Origin: CAWBVG01 sp963792175
Lineage (GTDB): Bacteria; Acidobacteriota; Vicinamibacteria; Vicinamibacterales; CAVVIG01
NCBI GenBank assembly: GCA_963792175.1
Contig: CAWBVG010000001.1
Span: forward strand, 36,089 to 100,088
Direction: 5' to 3'
Length of the DNA: 64,000 bases
Shown piece by piece: positions 9,762 to 18,989 of this stretch. A model generated the notes under the pieces. That model saw nothing but the letters and a program-made list of their open reading frames with translations, was not told the origin of the DNA and did not search any database. The stretch's first letter is position 1, and every line of letters starts with the position of its first letter. Position numbers and translations under genes: made by a program.

Positions 9762-11121
9762 TCATCCAAGCAACTCGGCGAAGAACGGATTCAGCATCCG
9801 GCCATCCGGATCGACCGAGCGGACCCAGTCGCGGAATTGGGTCCAGCGTGCGCCGTACGCCTGCTCGCATTGCTCACGTGTGATGAACGGGCTTTGGTTG
9901 AGCAGCGGAATGCCGTTTCGTTTCGCGGCGAACTCGTTGAACTCGCGCAGGAATCGGTCCCACGCGGCCTGGTCGGTCGGTGCGTGAATGGGATCGAGCG
10001 AGAAGGTATCGCCGTCGTTGGAATATGACAACAGCGAGCCGGCATCCTGCCTCACGTAGTACGAACCGAGCGGCATGTTGCAGCGAAAGCCGTAGCGACG
10101 GTGGTGAGCCTCGGCGAACTCCAGATAGCCGCGTAGCGCCGCCAGCCACTCGTCGCGCGGGAACGCCCAGAAGGTAAACGCGTAGCGGCCCTTGGCTTCG
10201 GTATGCCGGTAATCGATCGTCTTGTCGGGGTCGAGAAACTGGAGGCCGCCCGTCAGGTCGAGCGCGTAGAACAGCATGCGGGTGAGGCGACTCGCCTGAT
10301 CTTGCGCGAGATCTTCGATCGGCCCGTCGAGATGTTGGTCAATGGCGCGCGCCCAGAACGCTGCGGTGTTGTTCCAGACTCGCCGCCGAATCTGCGCTTG
10401 CAGCCGGCCCACCAGGAGCGGATCGTCCAGCGGTTTCTTGGTCTGGAAACATGCTGTCCTGCCCACGGTCCAACAGACCAGACCTTCGCTGCGGTCAAGG
10501 ATGTCGGCCACCTCAGCATCGGTCAATTCGTCGACAGGCCGCGGCAGGTACGCGGTACTGCCCAGCCTCGATCGGCTTCACGCGAAGCGTCACTTCGTAA
10601 ATGATTCCGCAGAGCCCATAGCTCGATCGGACGAGTCGCAGAAGCTCGGGATTGGTGTCCGTGCTGACCTCTTCGAGCTCACCGGCCGGGTTGACCCATT
10701 TGATGGCGGTGACATAGGAGCTCACCTGGCCCCACTCACGGCCGTCGAGGCCGTCTTTCGTGTGGCAGCACGCCGCCGATCCCAGAGTCATGTTCCCGAT
10801 TTCGATGTTCAGCATGAACTGAAGGTTCTTCTGCCTGAGCGCCGACGCCGCGTCGATGTACTGGAGGCCCGCCTCAGCGGTCATCGTCTGACGGGTCTCG
10901 TCGATCCCGACCACGCGGGTCATGCGGGACAGATTGACGATGGTGCCGTCGGAGGTGGCGCAGGGCGTCAGCGAATGATGACTCCCCATCGCGCGCACCG
11001 GGCTGGGATAACCGGCCTTGTCTTTGAGGACCGCCTGGATCTCAGCGACAGTCGTGGGATAAACCAGCCGCTGCGGCGTGGTCGTGATGCTGCCGTCGTA
11101 GTTCCTGAGCGTAGTGCCCAT
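9762..11121 (-). CDS. FAD-binding oxidoreductase (sugar-lactone-oxidase-like), one frameshift
   Basis: First gene of the minus-strand operon. The N-terminal half has the PCMH-type FAD fold: VYPTTVAEIQAVL, VRAMGSHHSLTPCATSDG and EAGLQYIDAASALRQ, with the GNMTLGSAACCHTKDG loop. The C-terminal half resembles the substrate-binding part of aldonolactone oxidases (YYVRQDAGSLLSYS, WTQFRDWVRSVDPDGRMLNPFF). The frame changes near 10555 within a GGG run; joined, the sequence reads through STAYLPRPVDELTDAEV, giving about 450 residues, the normal family length. The two halves should therefore be read as one gene. The start is an ATG (MGTTLRNYDGSI). These enzymes oxidise lactones or alcohols with O2 and make H2O2, which the catalase-like protein and DyP downstream could consume. 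Confidence 0.82.
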
Positions 11122-11469
11122 CTCGATCCTCTTGTTGGCGTCACACTCCGCGCGCGGTGATTTGGCGAATCAACCGGCCGGGCGCAGCGAAATTACGTCA
11201 AGCCGTTGCTCGGGCCACTGTAATATGAGAAATTCTAGTGGGCCAGCGTCAATAGGTGGCGTTATACTCCGCCCGCTCAATCGTTAATACAACTGCATCC
11301 GTCGGATTCTCGTTGTTTGCCGCGTCGTACTCGCGACGTACGCGTGCGGCGGCGTGTCGATGGCATCCTCCCTGGGTATCGATCCGATGCTCTCAGCCGG
11401 TCGAGGCGCAGATTGCCTCGGCAGGTGCGCGGCTGGCGAACGTGATGAATACGAACCTACGGTGAACCG
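11122..11469. promoter_or_regulatory. Divergent intergenic region
   Basis: The 348 bp between the leftward redox operon and the rightward DUF2235 gene hold no convincing gene. The region is AT-richer than its surroundings around 11185-11290, with the hexamer-like stretches TAATAT and TTATACT, so promoters for both directions probably lie here. I could not pair a -35 box with either at proper spacing and saw no operator dyad. Confidence 0.35.
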
Positions 11470-14061
11470 ATGAGCACAAAAGCGCCCGCCAAAAGGCCGC
11501 AGCCGGTGGACGGCCGCGAGCTGCCGGGAAGCGTCGTGACCCCGCAAAGCAAATCAATCATCCTCTTCTCCGACGGCACGGGGAACAGCAGCGCCAAATT
11601 GTTCAAGACCAATGTCTGGCGAATGTACGAGGCGGTTGATTTGGGACCTGCGGCAGAGGGCAAGCGGCCGCAAATTTCTTATTACGACGACGGTGTCGGC
11701 ACATCGTCGTTCAAGCCGCTGGCGGCGATCGGTGGTGCATTCGGGTGGGGCCTGAAACGAAATGTCCTGGACATCTATCGATACGCCTGCCGCAATTACC
11801 GGGAAGGAGACGAGATCTTCGCTTTCGGTTTCAGCCGTGGCGCCTTTACCACCCGCGTGGTCGTTGCCCTGATCGCGGCGGAAGGTCTCGTGCGCGCGGA
11901 GACCGAAGCCGATCTCCGGCGGAAGACGGCCGCTGCCTACCGTGAATTTCGCAAGGCGTTCCTCCCGCGGCGCCTCCAATGGCCGACCAGACTAGCCAGG
12001 AGCCTCCACCGCCGAATTGTCGGTTGGCTCGATGGCCTTCGCCGTCGCACGCCATATGATTCGGCCGACAACTTTCGCCCCTACATACGGTTCGTCGGCG
12101 TCTGGGACACGGTCTCCGCGTACGGCGGACCAATCACCGAAGTGACTCGGGCGATCGACAACTGGTTTTTTCCGCTCAGCATGCCGGACTATCACCTGAA
12201 CGAACGCGTGCTGTGCGCGCGTCACGCCCTGGCGATCGATGACGAGCGAGATGCGTTTCACCCGCTGTTGTGGGATGAGGTCCACGAGCACAAGCTGATT
12301 CAATCGGGACGAGTGGATGAGAATCGGCTGGAACAAGTCTGGTTCACCGGCATGCACGCGGATGTGGGTGGCGGCTACCCGGATGAAAGTCTCAGCTACG
12401 TCTCGTTGCTATGGATGATGGCAGAAGCCGAGCGCGCTGGATTACGAACGTTGACGGTCATCAAGGACCTATTCGTGGCACTTGCGAGCAGCTTTGGTCC
12501 GATTCATGACAGCCGGGCGGGCGTGAGTGCCTACTACCGGTATCAGCCGCGCAAAATTGCGGCGTGGCTGGATCCGGTTGACGCGCGGACCCTCAGCCTG
12601 CGCGATCCCGCAATCACCGACGATCGTGGCAAATCTCGCGGGTTGTTGCGCTCCGTCAGAGTGCATGAGAGCGTCATCAACAGAATTGCAACCGGCACTG
12701 ACCACTACGCGCCGATCACGCTGCCGAAAAGGTTCGACATCGTCCCGCCACAAGTTCACGGGGAGAACGCTCCCCAAGCAGACAGTCAGACGGCCGACCC
12801 AGCTCATGTCGGCAGCATTTCGAGAATCATGATCCCTCCCGCCGTTCGCGCGCGATTGGCGGATCATTCAGTTGCCGACACTCGCGCGGCGGCATTCGAG
12901 CCGATTTGGGACCTCGTCTGGTGGCGGCGGATCATCTATTTCGTCACCTTGGCTGCCGCGTTGCTTCTCCTGAGCCTGCCGTTAACCGGCGTTCGCTGGC
13001 TTCCTCGTCCACCCATTCTGACCGACGGCCGCACCTGGATCGGTGGAGTGATCCGTTTACTGACAGTTGTCCTTCCCTCGTTCGCCGGCCATTGGGTGGA
13101 AGTCTATGCGGACAACCCGTTCTACTTTCTCGTCTTGACCGGAGTGATCGGCGTGCTTCTCGCGTTCGGGACGCGGATTGAACGACGGCTTCGCGATGAC
13201 GCCCTGCGCGTGTGGTCGCTCGCGCTGGCGGGTACGGTCACGGCACCTCGTCCGTCTTGGCTGGAGAAGTTCAGGAACAACCGTCGTTATCAGCGCTTCG
13301 CTCAGCGATTCAAGTGGTACTTCCTGCCAGACTGGGTCGTGACTCCGATGACGATTGTCCTGTTCGGCTGGATCGCCTTCGCGGCGTATACGCAGGCGGC
13401 TTTGCCGTTCCTGGAGAATGGCACCGTCTTGTGCAAGCCGTCACTCGTGGCGGTCCAGGAAATTAGCCGCGTGGCGCATGATTTTCGCACGCGCGACCTC
13501 TGCAGCGAGAGCTTCGGCCTGGTGCACGAGGGGCATCGCTACATTGTCACCTTCGATGTCGTTGATCCGTGGTACGACGGCGGCCTGGCCGCGAGTCCCG
13601 AAGGAATCCCCGCCGGGGAGTTCCCCGCCGGGCTCGGATATGTAGCGGGACCCTTCAAGAGGGTGATCGATGCCCACTACCTGCAGCCACTGATCGAAAT
13701 TCGACAAGTCGACGCACGCGGTCTGGCGGCCAGCGGAAACATCCAGATCTATCCATTGTCGCTCCGACAGGTCGGAGAGATGGGCACGCTGTTTCGCGGC
13801 GACTTTACCGCCGCGCGTGAAGGCGATCTGTTTCTTTTCGTCAATGACGCCATGATTCCGTTGACCAGCTCTCAGGGGGGCCAGTACAACTACCGCTACT
13901 TCTACGAAGCCTCGGGCGGAGGACCGCTGAATGAACGCGGGAACCGCGGCACCGCCTGTGTCACCGTCGAATCGGCAGACGCGACGAAACGCCCGATGGT
14001 GCAGGCGCCGGCCGGTTCGATCTGCGAAAAGGCGGCCCTGCGCAACAGTGGTCAGATGTAA
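11470..14061 (+). CDS. DUF2235 hydrolase with C-terminal membrane domain
   Basis: 863 residues, intact. The N-terminal domain (about residues 28-330) is an alpha/beta hydrolase of the DUF2235 family, which includes Tle1-type phospholipase effectors. Visible elements are IILFSDGTGNSS near 30, the nucleophile elbow GFSRGA at 120-125, and HADVGGGYPD near 295. Hydrophobic helices follow at about 490-510, 545-565 and 625-645, then a C-terminal region of about 220 residues that probably lies on the far side of the membrane. It is therefore an integral membrane enzyme rather than a secreted toxin; no type VI secretion genes are nearby. The kinase gene starts 15 bp after its TAA, suggesting one transcript. 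Substrate unknown; an ester or phospholipid is likely. Confidence 0.85.
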   Translation: MSTKAPAKRPQPVDGRELPGSVVTPQSKSIILFSDGTGNSSAKLFKTNVWRMYEAVDLGPAAEGKRPQISYYDDGVGTSSFKPLAAIGGAFGWGLKRNVLDIYRYACRNYREGDEIFAFGFSRGAFTTRVVVALIAAEGLVRAETEADLRRKTAAAYREFRKAFLPRRLQWPTRLARSLHRRIVGWLDGLRRRTPYDSADNFRPYIRFVGVWDTVSAYGGPITEVTRAIDNWFFPLSMPDYHLNERVLCARHALAIDDERDAFHPLLWDEVHEHKLIQSGRVDENRLEQVWFTGMHADVGGGYPDESLSYVSLLWMMAEAERAGLRTLTVIKDLFVALASSFGPIHDSRAGVSAYYRYQPRKIAAWLDPVDARTLSLRDPAITDDRGKSRGLLRSVRVHESVINRIATGTDHYAPITLPKRFDIVPPQVHGENAPQADSQTADPAHVGSISRIMIPPAVRARLADHSVADTRAAAFEPIWDLVWWRRIIYFVTLAAALLLLSLPLTGVRWLPRPPILTDGRTWIGGVIRLLTVVLPSFAGHWVEVYADNPFYFLVLTGVIGVLLAFGTRIERRLRDDALRVWSLALAGTVTAPRPSWLEKFRNNRRYQRFAQRFKWYFLPDWVVTPMTIVLFGWIAFAAYTQAALPFLENGTVLCKPSLVAVQEISRVAHDFRTRDLCSESFGLVHEGHRYIVTFDVVDPWYDGGLAASPEGIPAGEFPAGLGYVAGPFKRVIDAHYLQPLIEIRQVDARGLAASGNIQIYPLSLRQVGEMGTLFRGDFTAAREGDLFLFVNDAMIPLTSSQGGQYNYRYFYEASGGGPLNERGNRGTACVTVESADATKRPMVQAPAGSICEKAALRNSGQM

Positions 14062-14076
14062 GATCGGCGCCATTCC

Positions 14077-16740
14077 ATGGCGCTCACGCCGGGCGTGCGG
14101 CTCGGTCCCTACGAGATCAGGTCACCGCTCGGAGCGGGCGGAATGGGCGAGGTCTATCGCGCCGTCGACACGCGACTCGATCGAATTGTTGCCATCAAGG
14201 TCCTCGGCGCAAGCGTGGCGAGCGACGCAGGATTGCGCGAACGCTTCGAACGCGAGGCGCGAACGGTGTCCGCGCTCAATCATCCGAATATCTGTGCCCT
14301 GTACGATCTCGGGCGCGACCGCGACACCGACTATCTCGTCCTCGAATACCTGGAAGGCGACACCCTCGCCGCGCGGCTGGAGAAGGGCCCGCTGCCGGTC
14401 GAGCAGGCTATTCGGGTGGCCATTCAAATCGCGGCTGCTCTGGCCAGGGCGCACGGAGCGGGCGTCGTCCATCGCGATCTGAAACCGGCCAACATCATTC
14501 TGGCCAGGCCGGGCGCAGGCTCGACGGGCTCGCTGCAGGCGAAGCTGCTGGATTTCGGGTTGGCGAAGATCCGCCCGGCCGCGGCGCAAGCGGCCGGTCT
14601 CACCGCGCTCGCCACGGCACCCCCCGAATTGACCGGTCATGGGTCGATTCTCGGCACGTTCCAATACATGGCGCCCGAGCAGCTCGAGGGGCAGGATGCG
14701 GATGCGCGGACCGACATCTTCGCCTTCGGGGCGGTGCTGTACGAAATGCTCACCGCTCGAAAGGCGTTCGAGGGCAAGACGCAGGCAAGCCTGATCGCGT
14801 CGATTCTGGATCGCCAGCCGCCGTCGGTGTCGTCGCTGCAGCCGACGACGCCCATCGCGCTCGACCGGTTGCTGCGCGCCTGTCTGATGAAAGATCCGGC
14901 CGACCGTATTCAGAGCGCGCACGACATCGCGATGCAGCTGCAGTGGATCGCGGAGACGCCCGACACGGCGGCGACCACCGCACCCCAACGGACGCGACCG
15001 CTACTGTTGATGGCGGCGACCGCGGTTCTCGCCGCGACGACCATCGCGCTCGCGGTCAGCGCCCTGCGCGGCGCTCGTGCGCCAGCCGCCGCCGAACCGA
15101 TCCGCTTTTCAGTCGCGGCGCCGCCGCGCATGTTGACCAGCCAGATCGAGCTGTCTCCCGATGGCCGTCAACTCGCGTTCACCGCCTTCGAGCGCGGCGC
15201 CCGCCCGACGCTCTGGATTCGCCGCCTCGATTCGCTCTCGCTCCAGCAGATTCGCGGGACCGAAGGGGCGTTGCTTCCGTTCTGGTCGCCCGACAGCCGC
15301 ACCGTGGCGTTCTTCGCGGATCGGAAACTCAAGAAGGTGTCGATCGACGGTGCCGGCGAAGCGCAGGTGATCGCCGATGCGGCCGGGGGAGGAGGCGGAA
15401 CCTGGACGGCCGGTGACGTCATCCTGTTCGCGAGCGGAATCGAAGGGCCGCTCAGCCGCGTGCTGGCATCGGGCGGGGGCCTGGCCGGGGTCACGACGCT
15501 CGATCCGGCGCATCGTGAATCGGGCCATTTCTGGCCCCAATTCCTGCCCGGCGGCCGTCACTATCTGTACGAACAACTCGCCGCCGACAACAGCGGCCTG
15601 TATGTCGGCGCGCTCGATTCGAAGGATCGCACGCGGCTCGTGGGTTGGACGTCGATGGTCGACAACACGATGCCGCGCTACGCCAACGGGTATCTCTTCT
15701 ACACACAGAAGCAGTCGCTGGTGGCTCAGCGATTCGATGCCCGTCAGTTGAAAACAGACGGCGAACCGGTCCGCCTCGCCGACGGCCTCGATGTCTCCGG
15801 TCCGGGCTACTCCACGTTTTCGGTCACCGACACGACCCTCGCGTACCGCGAGTCGCTACGCGTTCCCAGCCAGCTGACCTGGATCGACAGACACGGCCAA
15901 ACCGTCGGCACGCTCGGTGGTCCCGCCGTGACGGAAGGGCACGCGATCTCGCCTGATGGCCGCCAGGTCGTTGTCACCAGCCTCGACGAAAAGGATCGGC
16001 GGGACCCGCCCTCCATCTGGCTGATTGACGTCGACCGCGGCGTCTCGACGCGGCTCACGTCGGGCGAATATACCGAGAGTCCGGTGTGGTCGCCGGATCG
16101 GAAGCGGATCGCGTTCGCGGCCGCGATCGATTCACCGCCGAACATCTACGTGAGAAACGCGGATGGGACCGGCGCGGCGGAACGCCTGTTCGTCTCTCCG
16201 AATCAGTCGTATCCGACGGATTGGTCCCGGGACGGCGCGTTCATCGTCGGCTACACGGTAACCCCTGAGACGGGCACAGACATCTGGAAGATCGAAGTCG
16301 CCACGCGAAAGCTGACGCCGCTCTTTCAATCCAAATTCAACGAGAACAATCCGCGAATCTCGCCAGACGGACGCTGGCTCTCGTACATCTCGAACGAAAC
16401 CGGCCGCTCCGAGGTGTATGTGACGCGATTTCCCGAGACCGGCGGCAAATGGCGTGTATCGAGTGCCGGCGGTCAGGCGCCGAAATGGGGAAGCGACGGC
16501 CGGGAATTGTTCTACAGGGACGCCACCGGCGCGATGTGGGGCGCCCGCATCACCGCGGACGGGGCCGAACTGCGCCCTGGAGCGCCCGAGCGGTTGTTCA
16601 CGCTCGACGCGCTGCGTCTCGGTATCGTGAGTTGGGTCCCTGCGCCTGACGGCCGATTCCTGGTCAACCTCCCGGTCGGCGACACCACCACGCCGCCCAT
16701 CACCGTGATCGTCAACTGGCGCGCGACCCTGAAAGAATAG
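14077..16740 (+). CDS. Ser/Thr protein kinase with PD40/WD40-like beta-propeller
   Basis: 887 residues, intact. The N-terminal kinase domain has the glycine loop LGAGGMGEVY (about 18-27), the VAIKVL lysine, the catalytic HRDLKPAN (about 131-138), DFGLAK (about 158) and GTFQYMAPEQ. One transmembrane helix lies near 307-330. From about 345 onward, repeated blocks such as LSPDGRQLAF, WSPDSRTVAF, ISPDGRQVVV and WSPDRKRIAF form a TolB/PD40-type propeller, expected outside the inner membrane. This is a common acidobacterial receptor-kinase layout: the propeller probably senses a ligand and the kinase phosphorylates cytoplasmic targets. It follows the DUF2235 gene by 15 bp. No clear ribosome-binding site precedes the ATG, consistent with translational coupling. 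Confidence 0.93.
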   Translation: MALTPGVRLGPYEIRSPLGAGGMGEVYRAVDTRLDRIVAIKVLGASVASDAGLRERFEREARTVSALNHPNICALYDLGRDRDTDYLVLEYLEGDTLAARLEKGPLPVEQAIRVAIQIAAALARAHGAGVVHRDLKPANIILARPGAGSTGSLQAKLLDFGLAKIRPAAAQAAGLTALATAPPELTGHGSILGTFQYMAPEQLEGQDADARTDIFAFGAVLYEMLTARKAFEGKTQASLIASILDRQPPSVSSLQPTTPIALDRLLRACLMKDPADRIQSAHDIAMQLQWIAETPDTAATTAPQRTRPLLLMAATAVLAATTIALAVSALRGARAPAAAEPIRFSVAAPPRMLTSQIELSPDGRQLAFTAFERGARPTLWIRRLDSLSLQQIRGTEGALLPFWSPDSRTVAFFADRKLKKVSIDGAGEAQVIADAAGGGGGTWTAGDVILFASGIEGPLSRVLASGGGLAGVTTLDPAHRESGHFWPQFLPGGRHYLYEQLAADNSGLYVGALDSKDRTRLVGWTSMVDNTMPRYANGYLFYTQKQSLVAQRFDARQLKTDGEPVRLADGLDVSGPGYSTFSVTDTTLAYRESLRVPSQLTWIDRHGQTVGTLGGPAVTEGHAISPDGRQVVVTSLDEKDRRDPPSIWLIDVDRGVSTRLTSGEYTESPVWSPDRKRIAFAAAIDSPPNIYVRNADGTGAAERLFVSPNQSYPTDWSRDGAFIVGYTVTPETGTDIWKIEVATRKLTPLFQSKFNENNPRISPDGRWLSYISNETGRSEVYVTRFPETGGKWRVSSAGGQAPKWGSDGRELFYRDATGAMWGARITADGAELRPGAPERLFTLDALRLGIVSWVPAPDGRFLVNLPVGDTTTPPITVIVNWRATLKE

Positions 16741-16747
16741 CGTTCTG

Positions 16748-17275
16748 TCAGCGTGAGCCGAAGGCGAACGCGCCGACGAGTGCCGCTGCCAGGATCAGGA
16801 AGGCGGGGTTGATCTTGCTTCGGAGCAGGATCGCGAACACCGTCGCCGCGATGAGCGCCGTGACCCAGCCGGTCACGGCCCCCTTGGCAAAGGTGAGACA
16901 GCCGGCAAGCAGCAGGCCGATCGATACCGGTGCAAAGGCTCGCTGCATCGCGACGATCCAGGGCCGCCCCTGAAACCGTTTCCAGAGTCGGCCGACAATC
17001 AATGCCAGTATCGCTGTCGGCCCGAAAAAGGCCAGGAACGCGACCAGCGCTCCGGGAACGCCGGCCTTCAGCGAGCCGATTGAAACGATCATCATCATGT
17101 TGGGGCCGGGGGCGACCTGACCCATTCCGTACAGGTAGTCGAGCTGAGCGAGAGTCAGCCAGCGGTGCACGTCGACGATCTGGACCTTCAGTTCAGGATA
17201 CGCGGCCATACCGCCGCCCACGGTCAGCAGTGAGAGACCGGCGAACACGCGAGCCAGAGCGGGGATGTCGTTCAT
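16748..17275 (-). CDS. chrA: Chromate transporter, second half-size subunit
   Basis: CHR-family membrane protein of 175 residues with about five or six hydrophobic segments. The conserved GGGMAAYPEL, YLYGMGQVAPGPNMMM and GALVAFLAFFGPTAIL blocks correspond to the second half of a full-length ChrA. The start is placed at the ATG at 17275, which overlaps the stop of the first subunit as ATGA; a longer reading from 17308 would lie inside that gene. Short-chain CHR proteins work as pairs, and the two together probably form a proton-linked chromate or sulfate-like anion exporter. Transport direction and substrate are taken from the family, not from this sequence. Confidence 0.88.
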   Translation of the reverse strand: MNDIPALARVFAGLSLLTVGGGMAAYPELKVQIVDVHRWLTLAQLDYLYGMGQVAPGPNMMMIVSIGSLKAGVPGALVAFLAFFGPTAILALIVGRLWKRFQGRPWIVAMQRAFAPVSIGLLLAGCLTFAKGAVTGWVTALIAATVFAILLRSKINPAFLILAAALVGAFAFGSR

Positions 17276-17880
17276 CGATGGATCGCAGCACGACCCCATC
17301 CGTACCACACGACGGCCGCGGTCCCGACGATGATCAGGACGCGCGGTACGGAGAGATGCAGCTGATTGACACAGAGGACAGTGATCAACAGAAAGACCAC
17401 ATCGTCGATGCGGGAGAGCGATTTCCGACCAAGCTGCAACGTGGTGACAAGAAGGAGGCCTGCGGCTGCCGCTCCCACACCCCTGAGAGCGGCCTCGACC
17501 AGCCGCCGGTCACGCTCAATTTGATAGACGACGCCGACTGCGGCCATCAGCACCGCCCCGGGCAGACAGACGCCGATGAGTGCCGCAACGGCCCCCACGG
17601 TGCCGCGCAGCCGATTGCCGACCAGGACGGCCATGTTCGTGGTATTCAGGCCAGGAAGCGTCTGGCTGATCCCGAGCAGCTCGACGAAGGTCGCGTCGTC
17701 CACCCAGCTGTGTTTGTCGACCAGGCTGCTCCTGAGATAGCCGACGATGCCACCACCGAAACTGGTTGCGCCGACGATGAAGAACGCAGCGAATATCTCG
17801 CCGACTCCGACGTGCTGCCGCAGCGATGGTGCTTCCGCGCGGCTGACGGCAAGGACAGGGACTGGCCTTGCGAACGCCAC
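17272..17880 (-). CDS. chrA: Chromate transporter, first half-size subunit
   Basis: About 202 residues. The first-half CHR signature is visible: FFIVGATSFGGGIVGYL near the N-terminus, then LLGISQTLPGLNTTNMAVL and GAVAALIGVCLPGAVL. The best start is a GTG at 17880 (VAFARPVPVLAV), directly after the TAA of the CYTH-like gene and with GAGGG about 12 bases upstream. A longer in-frame reading to 18174 overlaps that gene by about 290 bp and is unlikely. Its stop overlaps the start of the second subunit (ATGA), so the two are translated in tandem. Confidence 0.86.
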   Translation of the reverse strand: MAFARPVPVLAVSRAEAPSLRQHVGVGEIFAAFFIVGATSFGGGIVGYLRSSLVDKHSWVDDATFVELLGISQTLPGLNTTNMAVLVGNRLRGTVGAVAALIGVCLPGAVLMAAVGVVYQIERDRRLVEAALRGVGAAAAGLLLVTTLQLGRKSLSRIDDVVFLLITVLCVNQLHLSVPRVLIIVGTAAVVWYGWGRAAIHR

Positions 17881-17881
17881 G

Positions 17882-18799
17882 TTATTTGTGTCCCTCGCGC
17901 CAGCTGCCCTTGAGTTGGTAGACGATCCGAGTCTTGGTCGTACCGAGCCAAACCCAGTCGCTGATGTCGCGTTGCAACGTGACAAAGAACTGCTTGACGA
18001 GGTTTTCGGCCTTGCGGGACACGTCTTCTCTCCGATCGAACTTCGTCTCGAAGGAAAACTCGCCGACCAACGGCCGGTGCTCGCCGCGGGTTCGCCAGAG
18101 CGCGACGTTCGACTTCGCAACCAGTCCCTTGCCGAAATCCAGCTTGCCGAGCGGCAGCTGAAGCTCCTCGACAATGCCTTCGTTGACGAGCCTGACTCGG
18201 TCCTCGTTTGATCGCTTCAAGGCTGCGAGCGCCGGAAAGACACGAACCAGAGTCGGCATGGCCAGGCGATCGTCCTCGTGCACTTGACTGACGCCGAACT
18301 TGCAGTTGTGGGAGTACAGCATGCGGTACCCGCCCAGGTGGTTCTTGTGCGGTAGCGCCTGCGCCTTGAACTTGAGGCGATATCGCCCGGAGATTCTGGG
18401 CCGCACGTCGAGGGCTGCCGCACGCCGCAGGTCTGGGTAACGAAACTTGAAGACGATTTCGGGATCGCCCGTCGGAAAACCATCAACATACGCAATGCGC
18501 CGCCGGAGGATGAAGCCGTTCTGGTAGAGACGGAAGTCTGGCGTGTCGACGAAGATGATCTCCCGTACGCGCGGGGCCTCGTCAGCCTCCGGATCCTCGC
18601 TGAACCCCACGTTCAACGACTTGGCTGTTCGCCGCGTCAGCTTCCCAAGCTCGCGAAAACGATCGAGGGACGAGAGGCGATCCGGCTTGACCAGGAGTTT
18701 GCCCTGCAGGTATCGCAGGGTGTCGAAAGGCGTGCCGTCGGCATACGACTGCTTGCCCGCTTTCACTCCTGTTTTCCGGCTGTCATGCTGTGTGGCCAC
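17882..18799 (-). CDS. CYTH-like (triphosphate-tunnel fold) protein, tentative
   Basis: 305 residues, soluble, no signal peptide. The stretch IIFVDTPDFRLYQNGFILRRRI strongly resembles the first strands of CYTH domains, where a D-T-P-D-x-x-L-x-x-x-G-x-x-L-R-x-R pattern is typical. It is followed by EIVFKFRYPD, YRLKFKAQA and, late in the protein, LVGEFSFETKF, consistent with alternating acidic and basic tunnel strands. CYTH enzymes bind triphosphates or polyphosphate. This protein is longer than a plain CYTH domain and I cannot name its substrate. It is first in a run with the two chrA genes, only 1 bp from the next start. GTG start. The fold call is inference from motif pattern. Confidence 0.6.
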   Translation of the reverse strand: MATQHDSRKTGVKAGKQSYADGTPFDTLRYLQGKLLVKPDRLSSLDRFRELGKLTRRTAKSLNVGFSEDPEADEAPRVREIIFVDTPDFRLYQNGFILRRRIAYVDGFPTGDPEIVFKFRYPDLRRAAALDVRPRISGRYRLKFKAQALPHKNHLGGYRMLYSHNCKFGVSQVHEDDRLAMPTLVRVFPALAALKRSNEDRVRLVNEGIVEELQLPLGKLDFGKGLVAKSNVALWRTRGEHRPLVGEFSFETKFDRREDVSRKAENLVKQFFVTLQRDISDWVWLGTTKTRIVYQLKGSWREGHK

Positions 18800-18989
18800 G
18801 TTGGGATGTCAGGCCCGCACCTCGCAGGTGCGCGAAAGCCTCGCCGGACTGTCGTTCGTGCAAGAGTCGTGACAGCTGGGATTAGCAAGCGGCCGACGAT
18901 CCGGCTGGCCGCGTCACCGCCGTCGGTGGAGGCTCCTCACCAGATGCCGTGATCGTTGAACGAGTTGCGGGGGAACCTGGAGGCCTTCG

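Noticed and set aside
9762..11121. Two separate genes for the FAD oxidase halves
   Set aside because: The second half begins at a TTG with no ribosome-binding site and its frame reads back across the first half after a one-base shift; together they have the normal single-protein length.
17881..18174. Longer N-terminus for the first ChrA subunit
   Set aside because: Would overlap the CYTH-like gene by nearly 300 bp and adds an arginine- and serine-rich segment unlike the family; the GTG at 17880 fits better.
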